A DNA stretch of 5,941 bases from Acidobacteriota bacterium. Its GTDB lineage: Bacteria > Acidobacteriota > Blastocatellia > Pyrinomonadales > Pyrinomonadaceae. The position numbers were made by a program, and so were the translations under genes. Location: contig SXVE01000371.1 in NCBI GenBank assembly GCA_005790265.1, forward strand, positions 1 through 5,941. Reading direction: 5' to 3'. Below the pieces are notes generated by a model that was not told the DNA's origin, did no database searches, and was given only the letters and a program-made list of their open reading frames with translations. Each line of letters opens with the position of its first letter. The stretch's first letter is position 1. Positions 1 to 5,905 of this stretch are shown here, piece by piece.

Positions 1-1
1 C

Positions 2-691
2 GAAGTTATTTCGACTATCGGCGTCGCGTTGGCGATGGTGCGCGACACGATTGAGCGCAATATCGTTGACCCGACACCTGAACAAATTCTGCAAATCCGC
101 CGCGAAGCCGTCGAAGCCGTCTGCAAAATCGGCGCGCTGCCCGAAACGGTCGAAGTTCAAATTGAAGTTGATACGCGAAAAAATCTCGTTCGCGCGACGG
201 CGTTCGGCACAACCGAATTAAAAAAAGAAAACGCGGCAAGCATCGGCGGTTTCGACGGAGCAAAAATTGCTGCAGCGCGTTCGATGAAACTCGACGAATC
301 GAAAATCGAACTAAAAGCCGAAACGTCAAATTTATACGTTTTTACGGCTGAAGTTCGGACGAAAACGTTTTTCGGTTTGTTTGAAAATTCAAAACAAACG
401 GTGCGCGTTCTTGATAAAACCGGCGTTGTCCGGCTTCAACGCGGCAACGCCGAAGTATCGGAGACGACGGCGAAAAATATCGCCGCGACGCTCGAAAACG
501 TGATCGGCAAATTGACCGATTTCGGCGATGCGGGACGCAGTTTGCCGGACATTCATTTATTGATCGGCGCGCGAATCGTCAATTTATCGGGACTCGCGGA
601 AATGCAGCAGGCGATAATCTTAGCCGAAACCGAAACGGAAAGTCTGGCGGACGACGAAAAAATTATCATTGTCGCGACGGCGAAAAATTAG
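2..691 (+). CDS. C-terminal part of a large protein, tentatively a MutL/reactivase-like ASKHA ATPase (5' end outside window)
   Basis: The reading frame is open from the left edge to TAG at 689-691, giving 229 residues without a start. A TTG at 29 is a possible start codon, but the frame continues upstream with residues reading STIGVALAMVRDTIER, which look like the inside of a folded protein, so I treat the gene as truncated by the window edge. Visible parts are that helix (about residues 4-19), a charged helix after the PTPEQI motif, a strand-rich stretch (VEVQIEVDTRKNLVRATA) and a second alpha/beta part containing VRVLDKTGVVRLQRG. From memory, the STIGVALAMVR and VDTRKNLVRATA style resembles the C-terminus of glutamate-mutase-L / B12-dependent mutase reactivase-like proteins. 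The ATPase motifs that would prove it lie upstream, outside the window. There is no signal peptide or membrane segment in the visible part. That the frame is coding is nearly certain; the family name is a weak call. Confidence 0.6.
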   Translation, partial: EVISTIGVALAMVRDTIERNIVDPTPEQILQIRREAVEAVCKIGALPETVEVQIEVDTRKNLVRATAFGTTELKKENAASIGGFDGAKIAAARSMKLDESKIELKAETSNLYVFTAEVRTKTFFGLFENSKQTVRVLDKTGVVRLQRGNAEVSETTAKNIAATLENVIGKLTDFGDAGRSLPDIHLLIGARIVNLSGLAEMQQAIILAETETESLADDEKIIIVATAKN

Positions 692-700
692 GAACTTTTA

Positions 701-813
701 GCCACAGAGTTCACAGAGAACACGGAGAAAACTGGGAAATTGAAGAAGTAGATAGAAACCAGTCAAAAATATAAATACTCAAAAATCTCAGTGAACTCTG
801 TGTTCTCTGTGGC
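701..813. repeat. Long imperfect palindrome of CACAGAG-type 9-nt units (dispersed-repeat-like)
   Basis: The left arm (701-728, starting GCCACAGAGTTCACAGAG) and right arm (786-813, ending GTTCTCTGTGGC) are inverted repeats matching at 23 of 28 positions, separated by a 57-nt AT-rich loop. Each arm is itself a tandem of 9-nt units of the CACAGAGNN type. A second pairing register, shifted by one unit, therefore fits at least as well: CACAGAGAACAC at 712-723 pairs perfectly with the right arm. Pairing extends outward through 696-699 with 815-818. The element fills the 131-nt spacer and ends 9 nt before the oxidoreductase start, so the ribosome-binding region lies at the base of the hairpin. From general familiarity, CCACAGAG-type palindromes recur in genomes of several phyla; being a mobile or REP-like element is inference. 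A TATAAA at 770-775 in the loop is -10-like but has no good -35 partner. Confidence 0.8.
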
Positions 814-822
814 AAAAATGAA

Positions 823-2427
823 ATGAAAGTTTTGCAAACGGAAATCTTAATTGTCGGCGGCGGCATCGGCGGCTGCGCGGCGGCACTCGCGGCGTGCGAA
901 GACGGGCGCCGAGTGATTTTGACCGAAGAATCGGACTGGATCGGCGGACAGTTGACGTCGCAGATGACGCCGCCGGACGAACACGGCTGGATCGAGGAAT
1001 TCGGCTGCACGCGGTCATATCGAAAATTCAGAAATGCGGTGCGCGAATTTTACCGCGACAATTATCCTTTGACCGAAGCGGCGCGAAACAATCCGCTTTT
1101 GAATCCGGGCGACGGCTGGGTTTCGCCGATTTGCGCCGAACCGAAAGTTTATTTGAGCGTTTTGCGGGCGATGCTCGCGCCGTTCGTCGAAAGCGGAAGT
1201 TTAACGATTTTGACCGAACATTTTCCGGTTAAAGCGGAAACGGAAACGGACGAAGTGCGGCGCGTCACTTTGCTTAATCTAAAAAACGGCGCGGAAATTA
1301 CGATTTCCGCCGATTTTTTTCTCGACGCGACCGAGCTCGGCGAACTTTTGCCGCTGACGAATACGGAATTTGTGACCGGCGCGGAATCAAAAAGCGAGAC
1401 GGGCGAACCGAGCGCGAAAGACAAATCAGAACCGCACAATTCGCAGGCGTTTTCGGTTTGTTTCGCGATGAGTTTTCACGCGGGCGAAAATCATACGATT
1501 GATGAGCCGCCGAATTATGAATTCTGGCGCGGTTTCGTGCCTGATTTAACTCCGCAGTGGAGCGGGAAAATTCTGAGTCTGGACGCGATCAATCCGCGCA
1601 CGCTGGAAAAGATTTCGTACAATTTCGCGCCGCAAACGGAAGAAAACAAAGCGTTTGCCGGGCTCTGGACGTATCGGCGAATTTTGCACGCGGAAAATTT
1701 TACGGCGGGCGCGTTCGATTCAGACGTAACTTTGGTTAATTATCCGCAGATTGATTATTTGCTCGACGATCTATCGAATGCGGCGGGTTACGACGAAAAA
1801 CAGGAGATCATCGCCGAAGCGAAAAATCAGAGTTTGTCGTTTCTTTACTGGCTGCAAACCGAAAAGGGTTTTGCCGGTTTGAAACTGCGCGGCGACGTTT
1901 CAGGAACCGCCGACGGTTTGGCGAAAATGCCGTATGTCCGCGAATCGCGCCGCATTAAAGCCGAATTTACGATTCTCGAACAGCAGGTTTCGGCGGCGTG
2001 TCGGGCGGGCGAAAAATTTGCGGAAAAATTCGACGATTCCGTCGGCGTCGGCTTCTACCGCATTGATCTGCATCCGTCGGTCGGCGGCGACAATTACGTT
2101 GATGTCGAAGCCTTGCCGTTTCAAATTCCGCTCGGCGCTCTTGTGCCGCAAGCGGTGGAAAATCTGCTCGCGGCGTGCAAAAATATCGGCACGACGCACA
2201 TCACGAACGGCTGTTACCGGCTGCATCCGGTCGAATGGAATATCGGCGAAGCGGCGGGAAATTTAGCGGCGTTCTGCCTGCGGAAAAATTTAACTCCGCG
2301 CGAAATTCGCAGCGATAAAGAACTTTTGCGCGAATTTCAAAACGAATTAGTCGCCAAGGGTTTTGAACTCGACTGGCGCGAAGATTTGATTTTAGAGAAC
2401 GGCGATCCTCACCGTTTCGCGATGTGA
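823..2427 (+). CDS. FAD-dependent oxidoreductase, FAD_oxidored (PF12831) type
   Basis: This encodes a 534-residue cytoplasmic flavoprotein. The N-terminus carries a dinucleotide-binding beta-alpha-beta fold with VGGGIGG at residues 11-17, followed by the acidic strand end LTEESDWIGGQLTSQ (33-47), where a Glu would bind the FAD ribose. Further family-like signatures are FGCTRSYRKFR (60-70), GWVSPICAEPKVYLSVL (98-114), the second FAD segment FLDATELGELLPL (166-178), TGAESKSETGEP (185-196), and the C-terminal block PFQIPLGALVPQ to THITNGCYRLHPVEWNIGEAAG (432-479), typical of the FAD-closing part. The length fits the family. ATG 823 is the only start that keeps the whole Rossmann motif near the N-terminus; the ATG at 818 is out of frame. 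There is no Shine-Dalgarno sequence, and the upstream region is the end of the palindromic repeat. The substrate is unknown; nearby amino-sugar genes hint at carbohydrate metabolism, by context only. It overlaps the next gene by 4 nt, suggesting translational coupling. Confidence 0.88.
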   Translation: MKVLQTEILIVGGGIGGCAAALAACEDGRRVILTEESDWIGGQLTSQMTPPDEHGWIEEFGCTRSYRKFRNAVREFYRDNYPLTEAARNNPLLNPGDGWVSPICAEPKVYLSVLRAMLAPFVESGSLTILTEHFPVKAETETDEVRRVTLLNLKNGAEITISADFFLDATELGELLPLTNTEFVTGAESKSETGEPSAKDKSEPHNSQAFSVCFAMSFHAGENHTIDEPPNYEFWRGFVPDLTPQWSGKILSLDAINPRTLEKISYNFAPQTEENKAFAGLWTYRRILHAENFTAGAFDSDVTLVNYPQIDYLLDDLSNAAGYDEKQEIIAEAKNQSLSFLYWLQTEKGFAGLKLRGDVSGTADGLAKMPYVRESRRIKAEFTILEQQVSAACRAGEKFAEKFDDSVGVGFYRIDLHPSVGGDNYVDVEALPFQIPLGALVPQAVENLLAACKNIGTTHITNGCYRLHPVEWNIGEAAGNLAAFCLRKNLTPREIRSDKELLREFQNELVAKGFELDWREDLILENGDPHRFAM

Positions 2428-2738
2428 TTTTTATGGAAACCGCGAGTGATTTATGCAGTAAAATCGTCGAAAAATTCGCAACGCGCGACGTTTACGAAAT
2501 CGCCGAAAAATGCGGCGTAAAAATCGTTTACGAGAAATGGTTTCCCGTGACTTGCGGCGAGTTTGATTACCGCGCCAAAACGATCTGCGTCAATGAAAAC
2601 GCGGAAATTGACGCAGAAAAAATCATCGCGCACGAACTCGGACATTTTTTTGTGCGGGAATTTGATCTGAAAATTACCGGCGAGGAAAAATTTTGCGATG
2701 AGTTTGCGGCGGGGTTGATGAAAAATTGTGAAAGTTAA
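2424..2738 (+). CDS. Minimal ImmA/IrrE-like zinc metallopeptidase
   Basis: A 104-residue protein with the zinc-peptidase motif HELGH at residues 70-74 inside IIAHELGHFF. A downstream acidic DEFAAGLM segment (92-99) corresponds to the EFAA helix of ImmA/IrrE (DUF955, PF06114) proteins and probably gives the third zinc ligand (Asp92 or Glu93). The N-terminal half, with a helix (DVYEIAEKCGVKIVYE) and a strand leading to ICVNENAEIDAEKI, matches the compact fold that precedes HExxH in this family. Known members cleave repressors or regulators; here no helix-turn-helix domain or partner repressor is present, so the target is unknown. The start is either GTG at 2424, overlapping the oxidoreductase stop by 4 nt, or ATG at 2433, which would leave 101 residues and a 5-nt gap; neither has a clear ribosome-binding site. 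There is no signal peptide, so it should act in the cytoplasm. Confidence 0.8.
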   Translation: MIFMETASDLCSKIVEKFATRDVYEIAEKCGVKIVYEKWFPVTCGEFDYRAKTICVNENAEIDAEKIIAHELGHFFVREFDLKITGEEKFCDEFAAGLMKNCES

Positions 2739-2767
2739 AATATGAATTAACCAACAAATTTGCATTT

Positions 2768-2773
2768 CGGGAG
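2768..2773 (+). promoter_or_regulatory. Ribosome-binding site deciding the start of the secreted-protein gene
   Basis: CGGGAG, with GGAG core at 2770-2773, sits 10 nt before ATG 2784. It is the clearest Shine-Dalgarno-like motif in the window. It favours ATG 2784 over the in-frame TTG at 2760, and starting at 2784 also puts the Lys-plus-hydrophobic signal peptide exactly at the N-terminus. Confidence 0.6.
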
Positions 2774-2783
2774 AAAAAAAACT

Positions 2784-3878
2784 ATGAAATCGCTGGTATT
2801 AATCGCTTTTGTGTTTTCTTTTGTATTTTCTTTTTGGGCGCAGACGGCAATCGCGCAGACGCCGGGCGTGCCGATTGCGCCGACTTTTCAAGTGATTAAC
2901 GGACAGCCAAACGAAATCGGCGCGTATTATCGCAAAGTGATTACGCCCGCCGCTTCGACGACGCTCGGAATTTACAGCCGCGACGGTTTGATTCCCGAAT
3001 TTGCGCCCGACGCGAATCGTTTTTTCTTTCAGGAAAGCGACGGCGTTGCCGGTTACAGCACTTCGGAAATGAACGATCCGAAAACCGGTTCCAAAGACCG
3101 ACCGAGCATTTATATGGGCGGCAGATGCAATAACGTCGAAGTTGACGCGGGTTTGGCGTGGAATCGCGTTTTCGCGCTGATCGGCGGAGCAACGCCCGCG
3201 CAGGCGACTTGGACGACCGATGCGGACGGTTCGAGCCGCACCGATCAATACGCGATTTTCAAAAGCGGCGCGACGTATATCGTCAAAAATTTGCAGGGCA
3301 ACCAAGTGACTTCGGGGACGACTTTTCAACCGGCGGCGGACGGTTCGGTCGTCATCGGCGCGCTTAATTTGCGTCCGAATTTTGCGTTTCGCCCGTTTTT
3401 TCGCTCGTCCGACCGCACGACGAACAGCGGTTATCACACGATTGCGACGGCGGGCAGCACCAACGATTCGCAATTTTACGCGGGTGAAACTTTTACGATG
3501 GAACTGAAAAAACTGCAAACCGGCGAAATCAGATTAACCGTCAGCGGCGTCGGCGAACAAACCGTCTACGCGGCGAACGTTTCCGGTTTTGCGAGCGGTT
3601 CGGCAACTTACAAACGCGTTGATTCGATTGACCAGAAAGGGCGCGAAGGAATCTCGACCGAACCGACCGACGCGACGGTGGTGCGCGGCGGTTGGGGAAT
3701 TACGTCGGTTCTAAAATCAATCGGCAATCAGCCGTTTGCGGGCAGCGAAGGTCTGACGGTCAAATCCGTCGAATTTTCGCAGAACACGTATAATTACCTG
3801 TTCGGTCCGATTGGTCAGGGACGCGCCACGCGCACCGACGGCAGCGAAGTTATTTACATCAATCCGCCGAATCCTTAA
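2784..3878 (+). CDS. Secreted beta-rich protein of unknown function
   Basis: A 364-residue protein that I do not recognise. It begins with a classical signal peptide: Lys2, a hydrophobic core at residues 4-19 rich in Phe and Val, then TAIA before Gln25, giving a likely signal peptidase I site after Ala24 (AIA-Q). There is no Cys at the cleavage site, so it is not a lipoprotein, and no second membrane segment, so it is probably periplasmic or released. The mature part is rich in Gly, Ser, Thr and Asn, with alternating hydrophobic strands (YAIFKSGATYIVKNL, GEIRLTVSGVGEQTVYAANV, LTVKSVEFSQNTYNYLFG), suggesting a beta-sandwich, and it has a single Cys (115) in the patch YMGGRCNNVEVDAGLAW (110-126). 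A lectin- or glycan-binding role would suit the neighbouring amino-sugar genes, but no catalytic motif is visible. The start is fixed by the ribosome-binding site at 2768-2773. It lies 45 nt after the peptidase gene. Confidence 0.85.
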   Translation: MKSLVLIAFVFSFVFSFWAQTAIAQTPGVPIAPTFQVINGQPNEIGAYYRKVITPAASTTLGIYSRDGLIPEFAPDANRFFFQESDGVAGYSTSEMNDPKTGSKDRPSIYMGGRCNNVEVDAGLAWNRVFALIGGATPAQATWTTDADGSSRTDQYAIFKSGATYIVKNLQGNQVTSGTTFQPAADGSVVIGALNLRPNFAFRPFFRSSDRTTNSGYHTIATAGSTNDSQFYAGETFTMELKKLQTGEIRLTVSGVGEQTVYAANVSGFASGSATYKRVDSIDQKGREGISTEPTDATVVRGGWGITSVLKSIGNQPFAGSEGLTVKSVEFSQNTYNYLFGPIGQGRATRTDGSEVIYINPPNP

Positions 3879-3893
3879 TCGGAAAAGCGGATT
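3861..3893 (+). terminator. Possible weak terminator or attenuator stem-loop at the end of the secreted-protein gene
   Basis: A perfect 7-bp inverted repeat, AATCCGC (3861-3867) and GCGGATT (3887-3893), encloses the stop codon, with a further inner CGA/TCG pairing (3868-3870 with 3879-3881). It is followed by TTATTTAA rather than a solid T run. The loop is large and the stem short, so termination would be partial at best. If it works, it would separate the secreted-protein gene from the kinase-nanE pair. Confidence 0.3.
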
Positions 3894-3896
3894 TAT

Positions 3897-3911
3897 TTAA
3901 TACTGTATTAA
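3897..3911. promoter_or_regulatory. 15-bp palindrome, candidate operator ahead of the kinase gene
   Basis: TTAATAC-T-GTATTAA is a perfect palindrome with 7-bp arms around one central base, ending 7 nt before the kinase ATG. Its size and symmetry suit a dimeric repressor, and its position in the 40-nt gap suits control of the kinase-nanE pair. No convincing -35/-10 pair is visible around it, and an AT-rich palindrome of this length could be chance. The regulator is unknown and not encoded in the window. Confidence 0.35.
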
Positions 3912-3918
3912 TTTTCAG

Positions 3919-4893
3919 ATGAAGAAATTATATCTCGGCATTGACGGCGGGCAGAGCCACACCGAAGCGATTATCGCCGATGAAAACGGCGTTGTTTTGG
4001 GACGCGGAACGGGCGGCGCGTCGAATCACGCCGAAATTCCCGGCGGACGCGAAAGATTGCAAAACGCCGTCAAAGATTCGATTGGCGCGGCGTTGGAAAA
4101 CGGCGATTTGCCTGAATTAACTGCCGCGATTTTCGCTTCGGCGCACTGCGGAATGACGGGCGGCGCGATTTACAAAGAGGAAATTATCAGCGCGATTATC
4201 CGCGCCGAAAAATTGACGGTCGGACACGACGCGCCGACCGCTTTGTTCGGCGCAACCGCCGGAAAACCGGGAATCGCGGTTATCGCGGGAACCGGTTCGG
4301 TTGTTTTTGGAGTTAATGAAAAGCAGGAATCGGCGCGCGCGGGCGGTTTGGGGTATTTATTTTCGGACGAAGGCAGCGGTTTCTGGCTGGCGACGCAGAT
4401 GATTCGGCTTGCCGTCAAAGAACACGATGATTTAATCGAGAAGCGCGGGATTTTAGAATTAACGCTTGAATTTTTCGGTCGCGGCGAAATCCGAGAAATC
4501 ACCGATGACTTTTACAACGGCAAAATCTCGCGCGATCAAATCGCCGCGCTCGCCGAACGCGCTCATTTTGCCGCTGCCGAAGGCAATCAAGCGATTCGCG
4601 AACAAATTTACAACGGCGTCGAGGTTTTAACCGCCAGCGTCAAAAGCGTCGCGAAAAAGCTGAATTTTCCAATGGATTTTCCGGTGGCGGGAATCGGCGG
4701 AATGTTTCGCGCCGCGCTGATGAACGAATTTTTCAAATCGTCGCTTGCCGAAAAAGTTTCGCTCGCCCGTTTTGTCAAACCGCGTTTCGGACCGGCAATC
4801 GGCGCGCTGCTGTTGTCTTACCGGCAGACAGAATTTAAAATCAGCGAGGAATTACTAAGCAATTTAGAAAGCTCATCAAATGGAAATGAATAA
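3919..4893 (+). CDS. BadF/BadG/BcrA/BcrD-family N-acetylhexosamine (probably N-acetylglucosamine) kinase
   Basis: A 324-residue cytoplasmic sugar kinase of the ASKHA fold, expected to use ATP to phosphorylate GlcNAc or ManNAc at the 6-position. Motifs in order: phosphate-1 loop GIDGGQSHT (residues 7-15), the candidate catalytic-base Asp104 in VGHDAPTAL (Asp107 region in human NAGK by analogy), phosphate-2 loop IAGTGSVVFG (122-131), the kinase-typical GGLGYLFSDEGSGFW (142-156), and the adenosine motif GIGGMF (258-263). The length is normal for bacterial GlcNAc kinases of this family and no key motif is missing. The start at ATG 3919 places the first motif at residue 7, as expected; no Shine-Dalgarno motif is visible. 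Its last 14 nt overlap nanE, suggesting coupling and a shared pathway, so ManNAc could be its real substrate. Family members outside sugar metabolism (benzoyl-CoA reductase subunits, dehydratase activators) are unlikely given the GYLFSDEGSGFW motif and the partner. Confidence 0.88.
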   Translation: MKKLYLGIDGGQSHTEAIIADENGVVLGRGTGGASNHAEIPGGRERLQNAVKDSIGAALENGDLPELTAAIFASAHCGMTGGAIYKEEIISAIIRAEKLTVGHDAPTALFGATAGKPGIAVIAGTGSVVFGVNEKQESARAGGLGYLFSDEGSGFWLATQMIRLAVKEHDDLIEKRGILELTLEFFGRGEIREITDDFYNGKISRDQIAALAERAHFAAAEGNQAIREQIYNGVEVLTASVKSVAKKLNFPMDFPVAGIGGMFRAALMNEFFKSSLAEKVSLARFVKPRFGPAIGALLLSYRQTEFKISEELLSNLESSSNGNE

Positions 4894-5593
4894 TGTTTTT
4901 GAAAAATGGCGCGGCGGATTGATTGTCTCGTGTCAGGCTCCGGCAAATTCACCGCTCGCCAAACCGGAAATCATTGCCGCTTTTGCCGAAACCGCCGAAC
5001 AAAACGGCGCGGTCGGCGTGCGAATTGATTCGCCCGCGCATATTTCGGCAGTTAAACAGCGCGTTGAAATTCCCGTTCTCGGAATTTACAAAGTCATTTC
5101 GGCGGAAAGCGAAGTTTACATCACGCCGACTTTTAACGACGCCGCGGAAATTATTCGCGCCGGTTCGGATATGATCGCGCTCGATGCGACTTTTCGCCCG
5201 CGCCCGCACGACGAAAAACTCGAAAATATCGTCGAAGAAATTCGCGTACGATACAAAACGCCGGTAATGGCGGACGTCGCTCGCATCGAAGAAGCATTAA
5301 ATGCGGCGGAAAACCTCGGTGTTGACGTTGTCAGCACGACGCTTTCCGGCTATACGAAAGAAACGCAAACGATTACCGAACCGGATTTCGCGCTCATTGA
5401 AAAACTGGCGAAACGCCTGACGAGTCCGGTAATTTGCGAAGGCAGACTGCGCTCCGCCGCCGATGTGAAACGCGCGTTCGACTGCGGCGCATTCGCTGTT
5501 GTCGTCGGCGGCGCAATCACCGGCGTTGATATTTTGGTTCAGCAATTCGTCCGCGCAACTCCGTCAGACATTAAAAAGTTCGATTACGCCTGA
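4880..5593 (+). CDS. nanE: N-acetylmannosamine-6-phosphate 2-epimerase NanE
   Basis: A 237-residue TIM-barrel enzyme converting ManNAc-6-P to GlcNAc-6-P, the step that feeds sialic-acid-derived ManNAc into the GlcNAc pathway. Recognisable family blocks are GGLIVSCQAPANSPL (12-26), GAVGVRID (43-50), PVLGIYKV (65-72) with the catalytic lysine at 71, ITPTFNDAAEIIRAGSDMIALDAT (81-104), VMADVARIEEA (129-139), VVSTTLSGYT (150-159), ICEGRLRSAADV (185-196) with the catalytic glutamate at 187, and the phosphate-binding VVVGGAITGVD (207-217). The length and complete motif set indicate an active enzyme. The start is ATG 4880, overlapping the kinase by 14 nt; the in-frame ATG at 4886 is equally possible and would shorten the protein by two residues. 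Position after the kinase implies co-expression. No lyase or GlcNAc-6-P deacetylase gene is present here to complete the route. Confidence 0.96.
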   Translation: MEMNNVFEKWRGGLIVSCQAPANSPLAKPEIIAAFAETAEQNGAVGVRIDSPAHISAVKQRVEIPVLGIYKVISAESEVYITPTFNDAAEIIRAGSDMIALDATFRPRPHDEKLENIVEEIRVRYKTPVMADVARIEEALNAAENLGVDVVSTTLSGYTKETQTITEPDFALIEKLAKRLTSPVICEGRLRSAADVKRAFDCGAFAVVVGGAITGVDILVQQFVRATPSDIKKFDYA

Positions 5594-5865
5594 TATCACT
5601 TTTCATCAAGCTAAAACTCGTTAAAATTTTCCGCTCGGTCTCGCTGATTTCCGGCGGAATCATCTCTAATTGGTCAAAACAAAAATAAAAAAAGCAGCGC
5701 GATTTTATTTGCATTCTTCTTTTTTCACAAAAGTTTTATTTAATATTCTGTTTGTCGAACTAAAATCAGAAATAACAACTTTTGCAAAAAAAGTTCGTAT
5801 TAAACTAAAAAAAAATTAGTTCACCTCTTTCGTTACTTTAACAAACCAATAAAGCCAATAAAGCG
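5594..5865. other. AT-rich spacer between convergent nanE and tRNA; no convincing gene
   Basis: About 270 nt without a supported gene. The first 80 nt resemble neighbouring composition and hold an imperfect stem (GATTTCC/GGAATC, 5646-5661) not followed by a T run, so no firm nanE terminator is seen. From about 5676 it becomes very AT-rich and contains several short inverted repeats: AAATAAAA/TTTTATTT (5683-5690, 5703-5710), CAAAAGTT/AACTTTTG (5728-5735, 5777-5784), CGAACT/AGTTCG (5756-5761, 5792-5797) and AACTAA/TTAGTT (5803-5808, 5816-5821). A 47-codon minus-strand frame (5714-5571) is discussed as a finding, not called as a gene. Confidence 0.6.
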
Positions 5866-5893
5866 AAAAAGCGCACCAAAAGATGCGCTTTTT
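5866..5893 (-). terminator. Rho-independent terminator of the tRNA
   Basis: A 12-bp stem (5866-5877 with 5882-5893) with a 4-nt loop lies 12 nt past the tRNA 3' end. In the minus-strand transcript the stem AAAAAGCGCAUC / GGUGCGCUUUUU closes completely, using one G-U pair, and ends in a U run around a UUUU loop. In the plus-strand transcript that same position is a C-A mismatch, so the structure is better formed for the tRNA direction, though it may also stop read-through from nanE. Confidence 0.8.
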
Positions 5894-5905
5894 GCCAAAT
5901 ATTTG

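Noticed and set aside
29..31. TTG 29 as a true start for the first gene
   Set aside because: The frame stays open to the edge and the residues before it (STIGVA) continue a plausible conserved helix. No Shine-Dalgarno motif precedes it.
740..775. Promoter with -35 TTGAAG (740-745) and -10 TATAAA (770-775)
   Set aside because: The gap is 24 nt, too long for a standard sigma-70 promoter, and no better -35 is present at 16-18 nt.
701..813. CRISPR-like array from the 9-nt repeats
   Set aside because: Units are too short, adjacent without spacers, and arranged as two inverted arms, which is a palindrome, not an array.
711..1010. 99-codon minus-strand frame across the palindrome and the oxidoreductase start
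   Set aside because: It overlaps the glycine-rich FAD-binding region of a clear gene, and part of it is just the palindromic repeat read as protein.
2760..2783. TTG 2760 as start of the secreted protein
   Set aside because: It would put eight residues including Arg-Lys-Lys before the signal peptide and place the ribosome-binding site inside the gene. ATG 2784 fits both signals.
2799..3518. 239-codon open frame on the minus strand
   Set aside because: It lies fully antisense to the signal-peptide protein and has an Arg-rich composition typical of the complement of GC-rich coding DNA. No motif or start signal was seen.
5646..5661. nanE terminator stem GATTTCC/GGAATC
   Set aside because: The stem has six pairs with a bulge and a 3-nt loop, and no T run follows.
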